Assembly: GCA_017392525.1 (NCBI GenBank)
Contig: JAFOVD010000058.1
Coordinates: 1 to 56,473 of the forward strand
Length of the DNA: 56,473 nt
Direction of reading: 5' to 3'
Origin: Lachnospiraceae bacterium
GTDB lineage: Bacteria; Bacillota; Clostridia; Lachnospirales; Lachnospiraceae
In this document: positions 34,681 to 43,305 of the stretch, piece after piece
Numbering within the stretch: the first letter of the stretch is position 1
How the letters are laid out: each line of letters starts with the position of its first letter
Program-made: the position numbers and the translations under genes
The notes under the pieces: generated by a model
Seen by the model: the letters and a program-made list of their open reading frames with translations, nothing else
Told to the model about the DNA's origin: nothing
The model's database searches: none

Positions 34681-34761
34681 TCAATCTGATGCAAAATCTT
34701 CACACAAATTATATAAAGTTTTTCTCTGAAACTCTTCGTCATCGCATATTGCAATTTTCAT
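34681..34761 (-). pseudogene. N-terminal remnant of a LytTR/AgrA-type response regulator
   Basis: An ATG at 34761 opens MKIAICDDEEFQRKTLYNLC, the classic start of a response-regulator receiver domain with its acidic pair, but stops after 26 codons. No phosphoacceptor or DNA-binding part follows. It is probably debris from a lost signalling locus. Confidence 0.55.
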
Positions 34762-34833
34762 AGTTCTGTCCTCACATCATAGTCTTAAAGCATATTTTAA
34801 AAAATTTGAACTATTTGTCAACCTTTCAGACAA

Positions 34834-35005
34834 CAAAAAAACAGCCCGCACCCCTGCGAGCTGTCCAACCGTAAAAACCCTCCGCGTTCTCCTAAAAAGA
34901 CATTGCGTCTGTCAGATCTAGTCGTCGAAATCCCCCTCACCATGAAGATCTGCAATTAGCCATCACCACAATGATTTCGATCACGGATAGGATCCTATTT
35001 AATGA
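34834..35005 (-). ncRNA. Probable structured non-coding RNA, unidentified
   Basis: About 170 nt of unusually GC-rich sequence within an AT-rich gap, with no reading frame. On the minus strand it ends in a strong terminator (ACAGCTCGCA/TGCGGGCTGT, 34841-34864, then seven Ts). Upstream pairings include UCCGUG with CGCGGA as a closing helix, CAGAUCU with AGAUCUG, and GACA with UGUC, giving a rod-like fold with a large internal loop. TTGAAT-15 bp-TATCAT upstream is a possible promoter. It matches no riboswitch I recognise; a 6S-like RNA is one possibility. The ends are approximate. Confidence 0.55.
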
Positions 35006-35067
35006 TATCACTTTCCAAAAATATTCAAATATGACGATATAGACGATTTTCGGCTCCGAAAATTGTG

Positions 35068-35119
35068 TAAAAACACAATAATCAGAGCCGATACATGTAA
35101 TTTATTAATAATTAGGAGG
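35068..35119 (+). promoter_or_regulatory. Sigma-D-like promoter and ribosome site without a gene
   Basis: TAAA (35068-35071), exactly 15 bp, then GCCGATAC (35087-35094) matches the flagellar sigma-D consensus. AGGAGG follows at 35114-35119, but no start codon or plus-strand gene does; the 3' end of glgP lies there in the opposite direction. Confidence 0.4.
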
Positions 35120-35128
35120 TTATTTTAT

Positions 35129-37396
35129 TTAGCGTAAGTGCCACACTTCATCATTATACTGAGCAATGGTTCGATCAGATGAGAAGAATCCTGCCTTTGC
35201 TATATTTACAAGACATTTCTTTTCCCAAGCCTTACGATCTTCATAATCAGCGTAAACCTTATCCTTTGTCTCAATATAATCTTTAAGATCTAATAATGTC
35301 ATAAACCAATCTTTAGAGATAAGTTCATGATGTAATCTTTCCAGATTTTCCTTATTTCCAAGCTTTGTAATCTCTGGTCCAACAATGAAATCAACCAGTT
35401 TCTTAATTAACTTATCTTTCTTATAAAAGTCCTTAGCGCAGTATCCACTCTTTGCATAGAGATCAATTACGGTGTCAGATTTCTCACCAAAGATATAGAT
35501 ATTTTCATCTCCAACAAGATCTCGAATCTCGACATTTGCACCATCTTCTGTTCCAAGTGTCACTGCACCATTCAACATAAACTTCATATTTCCAGTTCCG
35601 GATGCTTCTTTTGATGCAAGAGAAATCTGCTCTGAAATATCTGCTGCCGGAATAATCTTTGCTGCATAACTTACATTGTAGTTCTCAGCCATTACTACAC
35701 GGAAATATGGCGCTACATCCGGATCATTTGCTGTGAGTTCCTGCAAGCACAGGATTAAGTGAATGATATCCTTTGCAATTACATAAGCAGGAGCAGCCTT
35801 TGCACCGAAAATCATTGTAATTGGACGAGCAGGCTTCTTACCGCCTTTGATTTCCAGATATTTATAGATTGCATATAAGCAGTTCATCTGCTGACGCTTA
35901 TATTCATGAAGTCTCTTAACCTGTACATCATAGATTGATTCCGGATCAATTGTAACTCCCTGCTTTTTCTTGAAGTACTCTGCCAACACAACCTTGTTCT
36001 CATGTTTGATCTCATCCAATTTCTGAAGTACCGCATCATCATCTGCATATGCAAGGAATTTCTCTAATTCATTTGCATCCTTTTTGTATCCTTCACCAAT
36101 CTTCGATGTAATAAAATCTGCAAGTGTTGGATTACAGTGAAGTAACCATCTGCGGAATGTTATACCATTTGTCTTATTGTTAAACTTCTCAGGATATAAC
36201 TTGTAGAAATTATTTAACTCTGAATCTTTCAAAATCTCTGTATGAAGGGCTGCAACACCATTGATAGAATATCCATAATGAATATCCATATGTGCCATAT
36301 GCACAGCATTATTCTCATCAATGATATATGTACTCTTATCAGAAACCTTTGCACGGATTCTATTATCTAATTCACGGATAATCGGAAGCAGATGAGGTAC
36401 CACTTCTTCCATATAATCCATTGGCCATGTTTCAAGTGCTTCTGCAAGAATCGTATGATTTGTATATGCACATGTCTTCTCTGTCACCTTAATTGCTTCA
36501 TCCATTGTAAATCCTTCTAACTGAAGAAGACGGATTAATTCCGGAATAACCATCGATGGATGTGTATCATTAATCTGGATTGTGACATGCTTATCCAATT
36601 CATGTAAATCATATCCCTTAGCTTTTGTTTCCATGAGAATTAACTGTGCCGCATTGCTAACCATAAAGTACTGCTGATAGATACGAAGAAGTCTTCCGTC
36701 TCGATCAGAATCATCCGGATACAAGAAGAGTGTCAGGTTCTTCTCTACTGCAGTCTTATCAAAATCGATGCTATCTCCCTGCACCATATTGTCATCTACA
36801 GAATCTAAATCAAAAAGATGCAACTTATTCACAGTTCCTGTTTCATAACCCGGAACATCAATATCATACATTGTAGAATGTACTGTCATCTTTCTAAATG
36901 GAACTGTAAAATCAACCGGTACTTTATTTAACCAGCTCTCTGTCGTAAGCCAAGGATTCTTTACTTCCTTCTGTAAATTTTTCTCAAACTTCTGCTGGAA
37001 AAGTCCATAATGGTAATTTAATCCAACACCATCACCCTGTAATTCCAAACTTGCAATTGAATCAAGGAAACAAGCCGCCAAACGACCAAGTCCACCATTT
37101 CCAAGAGATGGTTCTAATTCCATTTCCTCAATATCTGCAAGGTCAACATCATGTTTCTTAAGTGCTTCTTTCACATCATCATATAAACCCAAGTTAATCA
37201 GGTTGTTGCTAAGAAGCTTACCAATTAAAAACTCTGCAGAAATATAGTAGAGTTTCTTATCTCCCTTTACAGGCTTCTTGTCAGCCATTTCCTTTTTTGT
37301 AAGCAGAAGCAATGCATGATAAATTTCTTCTGAAGTTGCTTTATCAAACCCGTGTTTAAATGTGTCCTTCAAAATCGCTTCAATTCTTTTTTCCAT
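35129..37396 (-). CDS. glgP: Glycogen/maltodextrin phosphorylase
   Basis: A 755-residue GT35 enzyme that releases glucose-1-phosphate from alpha-1,4-glucans. The pyridoxal-phosphate lysine lies in [11 protein letters not shown] near residue 600, followed by [17 protein letters not shown]. The N-terminal active-site segment [16 protein letters not shown] is present. The length is typical of clostridial phosphorylases, shorter than animal forms. It is the last gene of malQ-lacI-glgP, 37 bp after the regulator gene. GGAAAAGGAA precedes the ATG. Between its stop and the RNA at 35.0 kb, no T-rich terminator is seen. Confidence 0.95.
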   Translation of the reverse strand: MEKRIEAILKDTFKHGFDKATSEEIYHALLLLTKKEMADKKPVKGDKKLYYISAEFLIGKLLSNNLINLGLYDDVKEALKKHDVDLADIEEMELEPSLGNGGLGRLAACFLDSIASLELQGDGVGLNYHYGLFQQKFEKNLQKEVKNPWLTTESWLNKVPVDFTVPFRKMTVHSTMYDIDVPGYETGTVNKLHLFDLDSVDDNMVQGDSIDFDKTAVEKNLTLFLYPDDSDRDGRLLRIYQQYFMVSNAAQLILMETKAKGYDLHELDKHVTIQINDTHPSMVIPELIRLLQLEGFTMDEAIKVTEKTCAYTNHTILAEALETWPMDYMEEVVPHLLPIIRELDNRIRAKVSDKSTYIIDENNAVHMAHMDIHYGYSINGVAALHTEILKDSELNNFYKLYPEKFNNKTNGITFRRWLLHCNPTLADFITSKIGEGYKKDANELEKFLAYADDDAVLQKLDEIKHENKVVLAEYFKKKQGVTIDPESIYDVQVKRLHEYKRQQMNCLYAIYKYLEIKGGKKPARPITMIFGAKAAPAYVIAKDIIHLILCLQELTANDPDVAPYFRVVMAENYNVSYAAKIIPAADISEQISLASKEASGTGNMKFMLNGAVTLGTEDGANVEIRDLVGDENIYIFGEKSDTVIDLYAKSGYCAKDFYKKDKLIKKLVDFIVGPEITKLGNKENLERLHHELISKDWFMTLLDLKDYIETKDKVYADYEDRKAWEKKCLVNIAKAGFFSSDRTIAQYNDEVWHLR

Positions 37397-37433
37397 TTCC
37401 TTTTCCTTTCCTTATATAACCTCTAACCCATTT

Positions 37434-38456
37434 TTATATTTTTTTAACGCTATCTCGTTCTATAAACTCAGCGTCAAATACCACTTTTTTCTCTGTTTCA
37501 ACACCATCAATCTCCTGCATCAACATCTTCACTGTGGCCTTTGCCAATTCTTCTTTAGGCTGGGCCATTGTTGTCAGGGACGGAGTCATGTACTCTGTTA
37601 AATCAATTCCATCAAACCCTACTACAGAATAGTCATCTGGAATTTTCTTTCCCGCCTCGGAAATTGCCTTATAAGCTCCAAAGGCAGTTAAATCGGAAAT
37701 CGCATAAACCGCTGTAAAATCCACTCTGGATTCCAATAATTCTTTCATTACTGTGTAACCATTTTTTGCTGTAAAATCCGGTATATCATCCTTCATATAT
37801 CCCACAAGATTTGCATCATATGGAATACCGTAATCCGCCAGCGCTCGTTTATATCCGTCTAATCTAAGGCCACCTACGGCATAGTCATTCTTACGACCTG
37901 TAATGATAGCAATTCGTTTATGTCCTAAACTACATAGATAATCGACAATACGAAAACTCTCTTTTTCATCATCAATTGATACCGATGCAGAATGACGTAC
38001 ATTTGCATTTACCGCAACTGTACAAAGCACATATGGTATATCAAGCCTCTTAAGCGTTACATCCGGATTTTCTATCATACCACCCATGAAGATTATCCCC
38101 TTAAGACGTTTTTCCTTGATTAAAGCTTCTGCAACAGTCGCCTCGTCCTGGTCAGACGCCATCTCTTTTAACACAAATGTATATCCTTGCTTACCAAGTT
38201 CCTCTTCAAATATTCGAAACATACTCAAAAAAAACTGGTTGTTCAGACCTTTTACAAGTACCCCGATAGCGTTATTTTCTGTAAGTTTTAAATTTCTTGC
38301 TGCATTATTCGGCACATAATGAAATTCTTCTACTACCCTTAAGATTCTCTCTTTTGTCGCCGGATTAATACCCGGGTCATCATTAATAGCACGGGATACT
38401 GTACTCGTCCCTACTCCGCAAATTTTTGCGATATCCTTGATCGTAAGATTTGCCAT
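37434..38456 (-). CDS. LacI-family transcriptional regulator of the maltodextrin operon
   Basis: A 340-residue repressor: a LacI HTH (TIKDIAKICGVGTSTVSRAIND, residues 4-25), hinge helix (PNNAARNLK) and a periplasmic-binding-like effector domain. It sits between malQ and glgP; its ATG is two bases after the malQ stop and its GAGGAG ribosome site lies in the last malQ codons, so the three are one operon. It probably controls that operon through the two AACGTT-centred palindromes upstream of malQ, with a maltodextrin-type inducer. Both points are inferred. Confidence 0.9.
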   Translation of the reverse strand: MANLTIKDIAKICGVGTSTVSRAINDDPGINPATKERILRVVEEFHYVPNNAARNLKLTENNAIGVLVKGLNNQFFLSMFRIFEEELGKQGYTFVLKEMASDQDEATVAEALIKEKRLKGIIFMGGMIENPDVTLKRLDIPYVLCTVAVNANVRHSASVSIDDEKESFRIVDYLCSLGHKRIAIITGRKNDYAVGGLRLDGYKRALADYGIPYDANLVGYMKDDIPDFTAKNGYTVMKELLESRVDFTAVYAISDLTAFGAYKAISEAGKKIPDDYSVVGFDGIDLTEYMTPSLTTMAQPKEELAKATVKMLMQEIDGVETEKKVVFDAEFIERDSVKKI

Positions 38457-38458
38457 GT

Positions 38459-39976
38459 TTACTCCTCTTCTACTGTTTCCTTAGTAGCCGCTCTTCCGAA
38501 AATCTGCGTCACGCGAGAAATACGCTTTGCTAAAGCGCCTGTAATCTGTTCATCTGTTGCGCGCCATTTCCAGTTTTTACCCAATGTAGATGGGGTATTG
38601 ATACGGCTCCGATTATCCAGATACAGATAATCCTGTAATGGAATAATACAATATTTTGCGGAACTTGCGTGAACTGTTCTGATTAACCGTCTTGCTAAAT
38701 CTTCCTTATCCATAGCATCACCATCTACATATTCAGCAACCAACTGTAAATCTTCCTTTGGTATACCCTGCAACCAGCCGACCAGAGTCTCATTATCATG
38801 TGTTCCTGTATAAGCAACACAGTTTGTTCCATAGTTATGTGGCAGATAATCATTAGCTGCGCCTGTATCTCTTGCATCAAATGCAAACTCTACCACCTTC
38901 ATATTCGGATACCCAGTATCCTTAACCAATTTGCGAACTGTATCTGTTATAAATCCCAGATCCTCTGCGATAATTTCTACATCCTTCAGCTTCGTGCTAA
39001 GATGTCTAAACAAATCAAATCCCGGTCCATCTACCCATTTTCCATCCTCTGCAGTTTCTGCCGGGTAAGGAATTGAGTAAAACTGATCAAATCCACGGAA
39101 ATGATCAATTCGTATGACATCATAGAGTTCTGCACACTTTGTCATACGCTGTGTCCACCACGCATACTCCGTCTTCTTATGATAATCCCAATCGTAAATC
39201 GGATTTCCCCAAAGTTGCCCTGTTGGTGCAAACCCATCCGGCGGACACCCTGCAACTGCCACCGGTTGACCATCCTTGTCTAACTTAAAGAGTTCCGGAT
39301 GTGCCCATACATCTGCACTATCATAAGAAACATAAATCGGAATATCTCCAATAATTCGAATTCCTTTCTTATTGGCGTATTCTTTTAATTTATTCCATTC
39401 GCTATAAAACTCATATTGTAAGTAGCAATAGAAATCTATATCTTCCGCCAACTCACTTCTGTATTTTGCCAGGGCTTCCGGCTTTCTGAGACGAATATCC
39501 TCATCCCATTCATTCCAGCTCTTATCCTGAAAATGATTCTTGATTGCCATATATTCACTATAATCGTGTACCCAAAAATCATTCTCTTCCATAAACTTCT
39601 TATAATCTGCATCTTCTGCCAGATTTTTATTAGAAAATGCTGTTCTAAGAAGTTCAAATCTTGATTTATAAAGTGCCCCATAATCTATGGAAACGTCATC
39701 ATTACCATAATCAGAACGTTCACATAATTCCCGGGTTAGTAAACCCTGCTGAATCAGCTCTTCAAGACTGATGAAATATGGATTTCCTGCGAAAGTGGAA
39801 AAGGACTGATATGGACTGTCTCCATAACTTGTTGGTCCCAATGGCAAAATCTGCCAAAAGCTCTGACCGGCTAACTCCAGGAAATCAACAAATCGATATG
39901 CCTCTTTGCTAAAGCAACCAATACCATATTTTCCTGGTAAACTGAATACCGGAAGCAATACCCCGCTTGCTCTCAT
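38459..39976 (-). CDS. malQ: 4-alpha-glucanotransferase
   Basis: A 505-residue GH77 enzyme (amylomaltase) that rearranges maltodextrins so that phosphorylase can act. The catalytic nucleophile is in IRIDHFRGFDQFY, the acid/base Glu in IAEDLGFIT and the transition-state Asp in GTHDNETLVGW. The N-terminus GVLLPVFSLPGKYGIG is typical. An ATG at 39997 is open, but GGAGG lies eight bases before the ATG at 39976, which is chosen. It is the first gene of the operon with lacI and glgP. All key residues are present. Confidence 0.95.
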   Translation of the reverse strand: MRASGVLLPVFSLPGKYGIGCFSKEAYRFVDFLELAGQSFWQILPLGPTSYGDSPYQSFSTFAGNPYFISLEELIQQGLLTRELCERSDYGNDDVSIDYGALYKSRFELLRTAFSNKNLAEDADYKKFMEENDFWVHDYSEYMAIKNHFQDKSWNEWDEDIRLRKPEALAKYRSELAEDIDFYCYLQYEFYSEWNKLKEYANKKGIRIIGDIPIYVSYDSADVWAHPELFKLDKDGQPVAVAGCPPDGFAPTGQLWGNPIYDWDYHKKTEYAWWTQRMTKCAELYDVIRIDHFRGFDQFYSIPYPAETAEDGKWVDGPGFDLFRHLSTKLKDVEIIAEDLGFITDTVRKLVKDTGYPNMKVVEFAFDARDTGAANDYLPHNYGTNCVAYTGTHDNETLVGWLQGIPKEDLQLVAEYVDGDAMDKEDLARRLIRTVHASSAKYCIIPLQDYLYLDNRSRINTPSTLGKNWKWRATDEQITGALAKRISRVTQIFGRAATKETVEEE

Positions 39977-40017
39977 AATCTTTTCCTCCAAAAACATATA
40001 TAATCCCTTAGTTGGAT

Positions 40018-40075
40018 GGAAACGTTTCTATTAAATCGGAATTTTCTTTGTTTTTACTTCATTGGTAACGTTTCC
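40018..40075 (-). promoter_or_regulatory. Two LacI-type operators upstream of malQ
   Basis: Palindromes GAAACGTTTC (40019-40028) and GGTAACGTTTCC (40064-40075) have centres 46 bp apart. Both are centred on AACGTT, as expected for LacI/MalR operators. A TTGATA on the minus strand next to the distal site may be the -35 element. Confidence 0.65.
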
Positions 40076-40155
40076 TATCAACTTGATTTAACATTATCAT
40101 GATTCTATTTTTTATGCAATACCTTTTTCAAAATACGTTATTTTTTAATAAAATA

Positions 40156-40184
40156 TTGCACTATTTGCCACGTTCTGATAATAT
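40156..40184 (+). promoter_or_regulatory. Promoter of the AraC-family gene
   Basis: TTGCAC (40156-40161), a 17-bp spacer and TAATAT (40179-40184) upstream of the ATG at 40246. Confidence 0.6.
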
Positions 40185-40245
40185 TGTGTCTGTAATTATT
40201 TGGGATGTTTTTCAGTTTTCTGTTAATTTTATATGGGGGGCTTTT

Positions 40246-41457
40246 ATGAAAGAGTTTACAAATGTCATTAAACAGAGCTTATTAGATTTAAACCTGTCAT
40301 CAGGTATTCCATTTCTTATTGTTAATACTGAGTGCGAAGAATTGTTTGCAGCACCGGAGGTGATATTTCACACAATAAGATCTGACATCTATTCTTTTTG
40401 TCACCAGCTTTTAAAACAATATAGAGTTACTCCTGATGAAGTATTGATTTTCTACTTCAATAATGATTACTACGCAGCTATGGCATGGTTGGATCAGGAC
40501 ACATTCTTTTTATCTTTACCTATGTGTAATATTGAACAGCACGCGTTTTCTGCCGAAGCAATCAGAAATAATATCATTCCTGAACATTTATCTGATTTTT
40601 CACACTTTATGTCTACAATTCCACCTAAAGACAACCAGCAGGTGGCTCGATTTGCAAGTGTTGTTCATCACCTGATTGCTGGACAGCCACTTAATAAAGT
40701 ACAGATTCAGTACAACGAATTAAGCAGCATGCCGAAATTCGACCACTACAAACATTATGACGAAAAGCGTGAAGATGTTCCTGATATGAATCTGACACTT
40801 CCAATTATCGAAGCGGTGCTCAATGGCAATATTACAGAACTTAAAAATATTTATTCGCGACCTGATCACACAGTAATTCCTCATATGAGCGCAAACTTAC
40901 TGAATCAGAAACGTTATCAGTTCGTGCTCAATGTTTCTACTCTCGCAGGCAGAATGATAGAAGCAGGTTATTCTAAAAACAAGCTGTTCCCATACTGCGA
41001 CGAGGCTATGCAGAAGATGGACAGAATGCATAACACCAGAGATATTGATCGTCTGGCATATCAGACTACTATCGGTCTTTGCGAAATGGTACATGACGCA
41101 CGAGATAAGAAGAAATTGTCTTCTGCCATCGCACTTATCTGCGAATATATTCAGAAACATATTTATGAAGCAATTCGTTTGGAAGATCTTGAAAAGGTAA
41201 CCAGTTTGAATAGACGTACCTTGACGATGCGCTTTAAAGACGAAATGGGAACAACCATTCCAAAATATGTAAGTGACCGCAAGTTGGATGAAGCCAAGTA
41301 TCTGCTTTCTTCATCTAAGATGAGCATCTCAGAAATAAGCGATTTACTTAGCTTCTCCAACCAGAGTCACTTAACTATGCGTTTCCGCGAAAAATATGAT
41401 ATTACCCCTAACGAATATCGTAAAAATATGGGGATTCTTAATGATGAAGCCGAATAG
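40246..41457 (+). CDS. AraC-family transcriptional regulator
   Basis: A 403-residue regulator with a C-terminal AraC domain (about 300-400). The two helix-turn-helix units read LEDLEKVTSLNRRTLTMRF and ISEISDLLSFSNQSHLTMRF, ending ITPNEYRKN. The N-terminal 290 residues are not recognisable and lack a cupin signature; Lachnospiraceae have many regulators of this shape. The frame opens at 40099, but GGGGGG lies six bases before the ATG at 40246, inside a transcript starting near 40190. It is divergent from malQ-lacI-glgP and may regulate carbohydrate use, which is inference. Confidence 0.85.
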   Translation: MKEFTNVIKQSLLDLNLSSGIPFLIVNTECEELFAAPEVIFHTIRSDIYSFCHQLLKQYRVTPDEVLIFYFNNDYYAAMAWLDQDTFFLSLPMCNIEQHAFSAEAIRNNIIPEHLSDFSHFMSTIPPKDNQQVARFASVVHHLIAGQPLNKVQIQYNELSSMPKFDHYKHYDEKREDVPDMNLTLPIIEAVLNGNITELKNIYSRPDHTVIPHMSANLLNQKRYQFVLNVSTLAGRMIEAGYSKNKLFPYCDEAMQKMDRMHNTRDIDRLAYQTTIGLCEMVHDARDKKKLSSAIALICEYIQKHIYEAIRLEDLEKVTSLNRRTLTMRFKDEMGTTIPKYVSDRKLDEAKYLLSSSKMSISEISDLLSFSNQSHLTMRFREKYDITPNEYRKNMGILNDEAE

Positions 41458-41472
41458 GCTTCATCATTTTTA
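41441..41472 (+). terminator. Terminator after the AraC-family gene
   Basis: ATGATGAAGCC / GGCTTCATCAT 11-bp stem containing the stop codon, followed by five Ts. Confidence 0.85.
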
Positions 41473-43212
41473 CTTACGTTTCTTTAATAACTTCATGACA
41501 CCAATTCCTCCTGCGAGAAATACTGCTGCCACTCCACTGATAACATATGGCAGTTTACTGTCTGATTCCGTATCCTCTGCAGTATTTGTATCACTATCTG
41601 TGGATGTTGTCTTCATTCCTAAAAGATCTGCTGTCAAAGTATCCGGCTTCTCAACCTCATAATCTGAATAAGATGGAGTCTCGGTTGCGCCGCTAAAATC
41701 CGCCTCTTCGCTATATGATGTAACTGTTACTGTGTACTCACTATCGCCATCTACATACACGGTTCCATCTGTTCCCACAATAGTAACTGTGTTTCCGTCC
41801 TCATCAACGATTGTACCTTCATTATAAAGGTTGGTTACGGTACTATCGCCGGTTACTGTCCATGTGGAATCATCAGAAATATAGAGATTAGCCTCTCCAT
41901 CTCCACCTTCTCCGGCGTATGTCTCATCATCAATAAATGCACCGGTTAAACTACTTCCATTTGTCATGTAAAAATCCAGCTGACTGATAGAATCATAGAT
42001 TACGTCGCCTTCCATCACCTGCTGATCTGCTGTAAAATTACAATCTGCGCCATTTTCACCTGCAGTTCCCCATCCTCTTTCATTTGTATTTCCGGTAACC
42101 TGCAAGAAAAATTCTGCATCATCAGCCATTGTAATATCTACGTCACTTAATAAAATTGTACTCTCGGTATTTGTTGTATAGAGAAGTCCTCCGTTTTCAG
42201 AAGTAATACTTCCACCTACCATGGTAAATGTTGAATTTCCCTCTTCCGAATCACCTGACATACTCTGATAGAGAATAATTGACCATGTATTGTCGTTCTG
42301 CTCGCTATCCGGCATGTTACTTGTCAGGTCTGAATCAAATAGCCTAAGAGTATTTAAGCCCTCTATACAGATACCTTCTGATCCATTCGCATTTAAAACT
42401 GCATTATTCACAGTAATATCCGCCGTACAATAGATTGCCGGTGAACCGGTACCATTTGAGGTATATGTTCCACCATCTACTACCATCGTGCCGCCGCCCC
42501 TATCAGAACGAATTGCCGCCGATGACTCACCACTTGTTTCCACTTCAAGTCCCCATGCATAAAGGGTTCCTCCGCCTGCCACATGAATACCACCCGAAGT
42601 ATCCTGTGTAGTTGTAATGCTCACGCCCTGAACATAAGTGATACCATCTCCATAAGAAAATATACCCGCACCACCTGCGGAATCAGTCGTAATCGTTCCA
42701 CCATTCACAATAGAAGTTCCATCTGTTGTCAACATTGCTGCACCGACACCATAAAAACTGCTGTTATCTCCACCTGTTGAATCCGAGCTGGTTCTATTAA
42801 TCACAACATTATTAAACTGTGCCACACCACCCAATACATGAATAGCATTCTCATCTGTACCGGTCGATTCATAGGTTTCATCTGTAGATTCCGTATCCTC
42901 AGAGATTTCTGTTACCGAAGTCCACTCTGTCACTGCTGAGCTACCTCCTCCGGAACCACCAGGGGCTTCTCCACTTGGGGCTTCTCCACTTGGAGCCTCG
43001 CCACTTGGAGCCTCGCCGCCAGGTCCGCCTCCGCTCTCACCATCCGGCAAATCCGGAGGAGTCGAGCTGGAGCTGCTCGATGAGCTTGTCGTCTGCGATG
43101 CCGCATAAACATTTCCAATAGTTCCTGTATATATTGTTCCAAAGGAAACAGATCCGGCAACCGCTACAATGTAAGTAGCCTTCATAAATTTCTTCACTGT
43201 TTTATTTTGCAT
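41470..43212 (-). CDS. Surface protein with beta-helix-like repeats and SGEAP repeats
   Basis: A 580-residue exported protein. A signal peptide (about 1-34) is followed by a Ser-rich run and a Pro/Gly/Glu stretch with three SGEAP units. Residues about 95-520 are Gly/Thr/Ser/Asp-rich repeats like a right-handed beta-helix (for example AAIRSDRGGGTMVVDGGTYT). The C-terminus has a membrane helix and KLLKKRK tail preceded by LPYVISG; this is not a canonical LPXTG, so anchoring is probably by the helix, or by a variant sortase signal. Similar proteins are polysaccharide-binding or adhesive. It is a single gene. Confidence 0.7.
   Translation of the reverse strand: MQNKTVKKFMKATYIVAVAGSVSFGTIYTGTIGNVYAASQTTSSSSSSSSTPPDLPDGESGGGPGGEAPSGEAPSGEAPSGEAPGGSGGGSSAVTEWTSVTEISEDTESTDETYESTGTDENAIHVLGGVAQFNNVVINRTSSDSTGGDNSSFYGVGAAMLTTDGTSIVNGGTITTDSAGGAGIFSYGDGITYVQGVSITTTQDTSGGIHVAGGGTLYAWGLEVETSGESSAAIRSDRGGGTMVVDGGTYTSNGTGSPAIYCTADITVNNAVLNANGSEGICIEGLNTLRLFDSDLTSNMPDSEQNDNTWSIILYQSMSGDSEEGNSTFTMVGGSITSENGGLLYTTNTESTILLSDVDITMADDAEFFLQVTGNTNERGWGTAGENGADCNFTADQQVMEGDVIYDSISQLDFYMTNGSSLTGAFIDDETYAGEGGDGEANLYISDDSTWTVTGDSTVTNLYNEGTIVDEDGNTVTIVGTDGTVYVDGDSEYTVTVTSYSEEADFSGATETPSYSDYEVEKPDTLTADLLGMKTTSTDSDTNTAEDTESDSKLPYVISGVAAVFLAGGIGVMKLLKKRK
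42962..43020 (-). repeat. 15-bp tandem repeat encoding SGEAP
   Basis: Four near-identical 15-bp units (CCACTTGGGGCTTCT and variants with silent changes) encode the Ser-Gly-Glu-Ala-Pro linker of the surface protein. Copy number may vary between strains. Confidence 0.8.
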
Positions 43213-43235
43213 ATATTCACTTCCTCCTATATGTA

Positions 43236-43270
43236 AATAACCACCGTAAGATTTCCTTACAGTGGTTATT
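43236..43270 (-). terminator. Terminator after the hydrogenase gene
   Basis: AATAACCAC TGTAAG / CTTACG GTGGTTATT 15-bp stem with a wobble and a short loop; the following T tract is weak. Confidence 0.6.
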
Positions 43271-43305
43271 ATAATAGGCCAAACTTAATGCAACCTTAAA
43301 TCATT

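Noticed and set aside
35045-35095. Terminator of glgP
   Set aside because: CGGCTC/GAGCCG with an inner ATTGTGT/ACACAAT pairing folds into a hairpin, but no T tract follows on the minus strand.
41470-41560. LPXTG sortase anchor of the surface protein
   Set aside because: The tail has LPYVISG with helix and basic end, which does not fit LPXTG; only a variant signal is possible.
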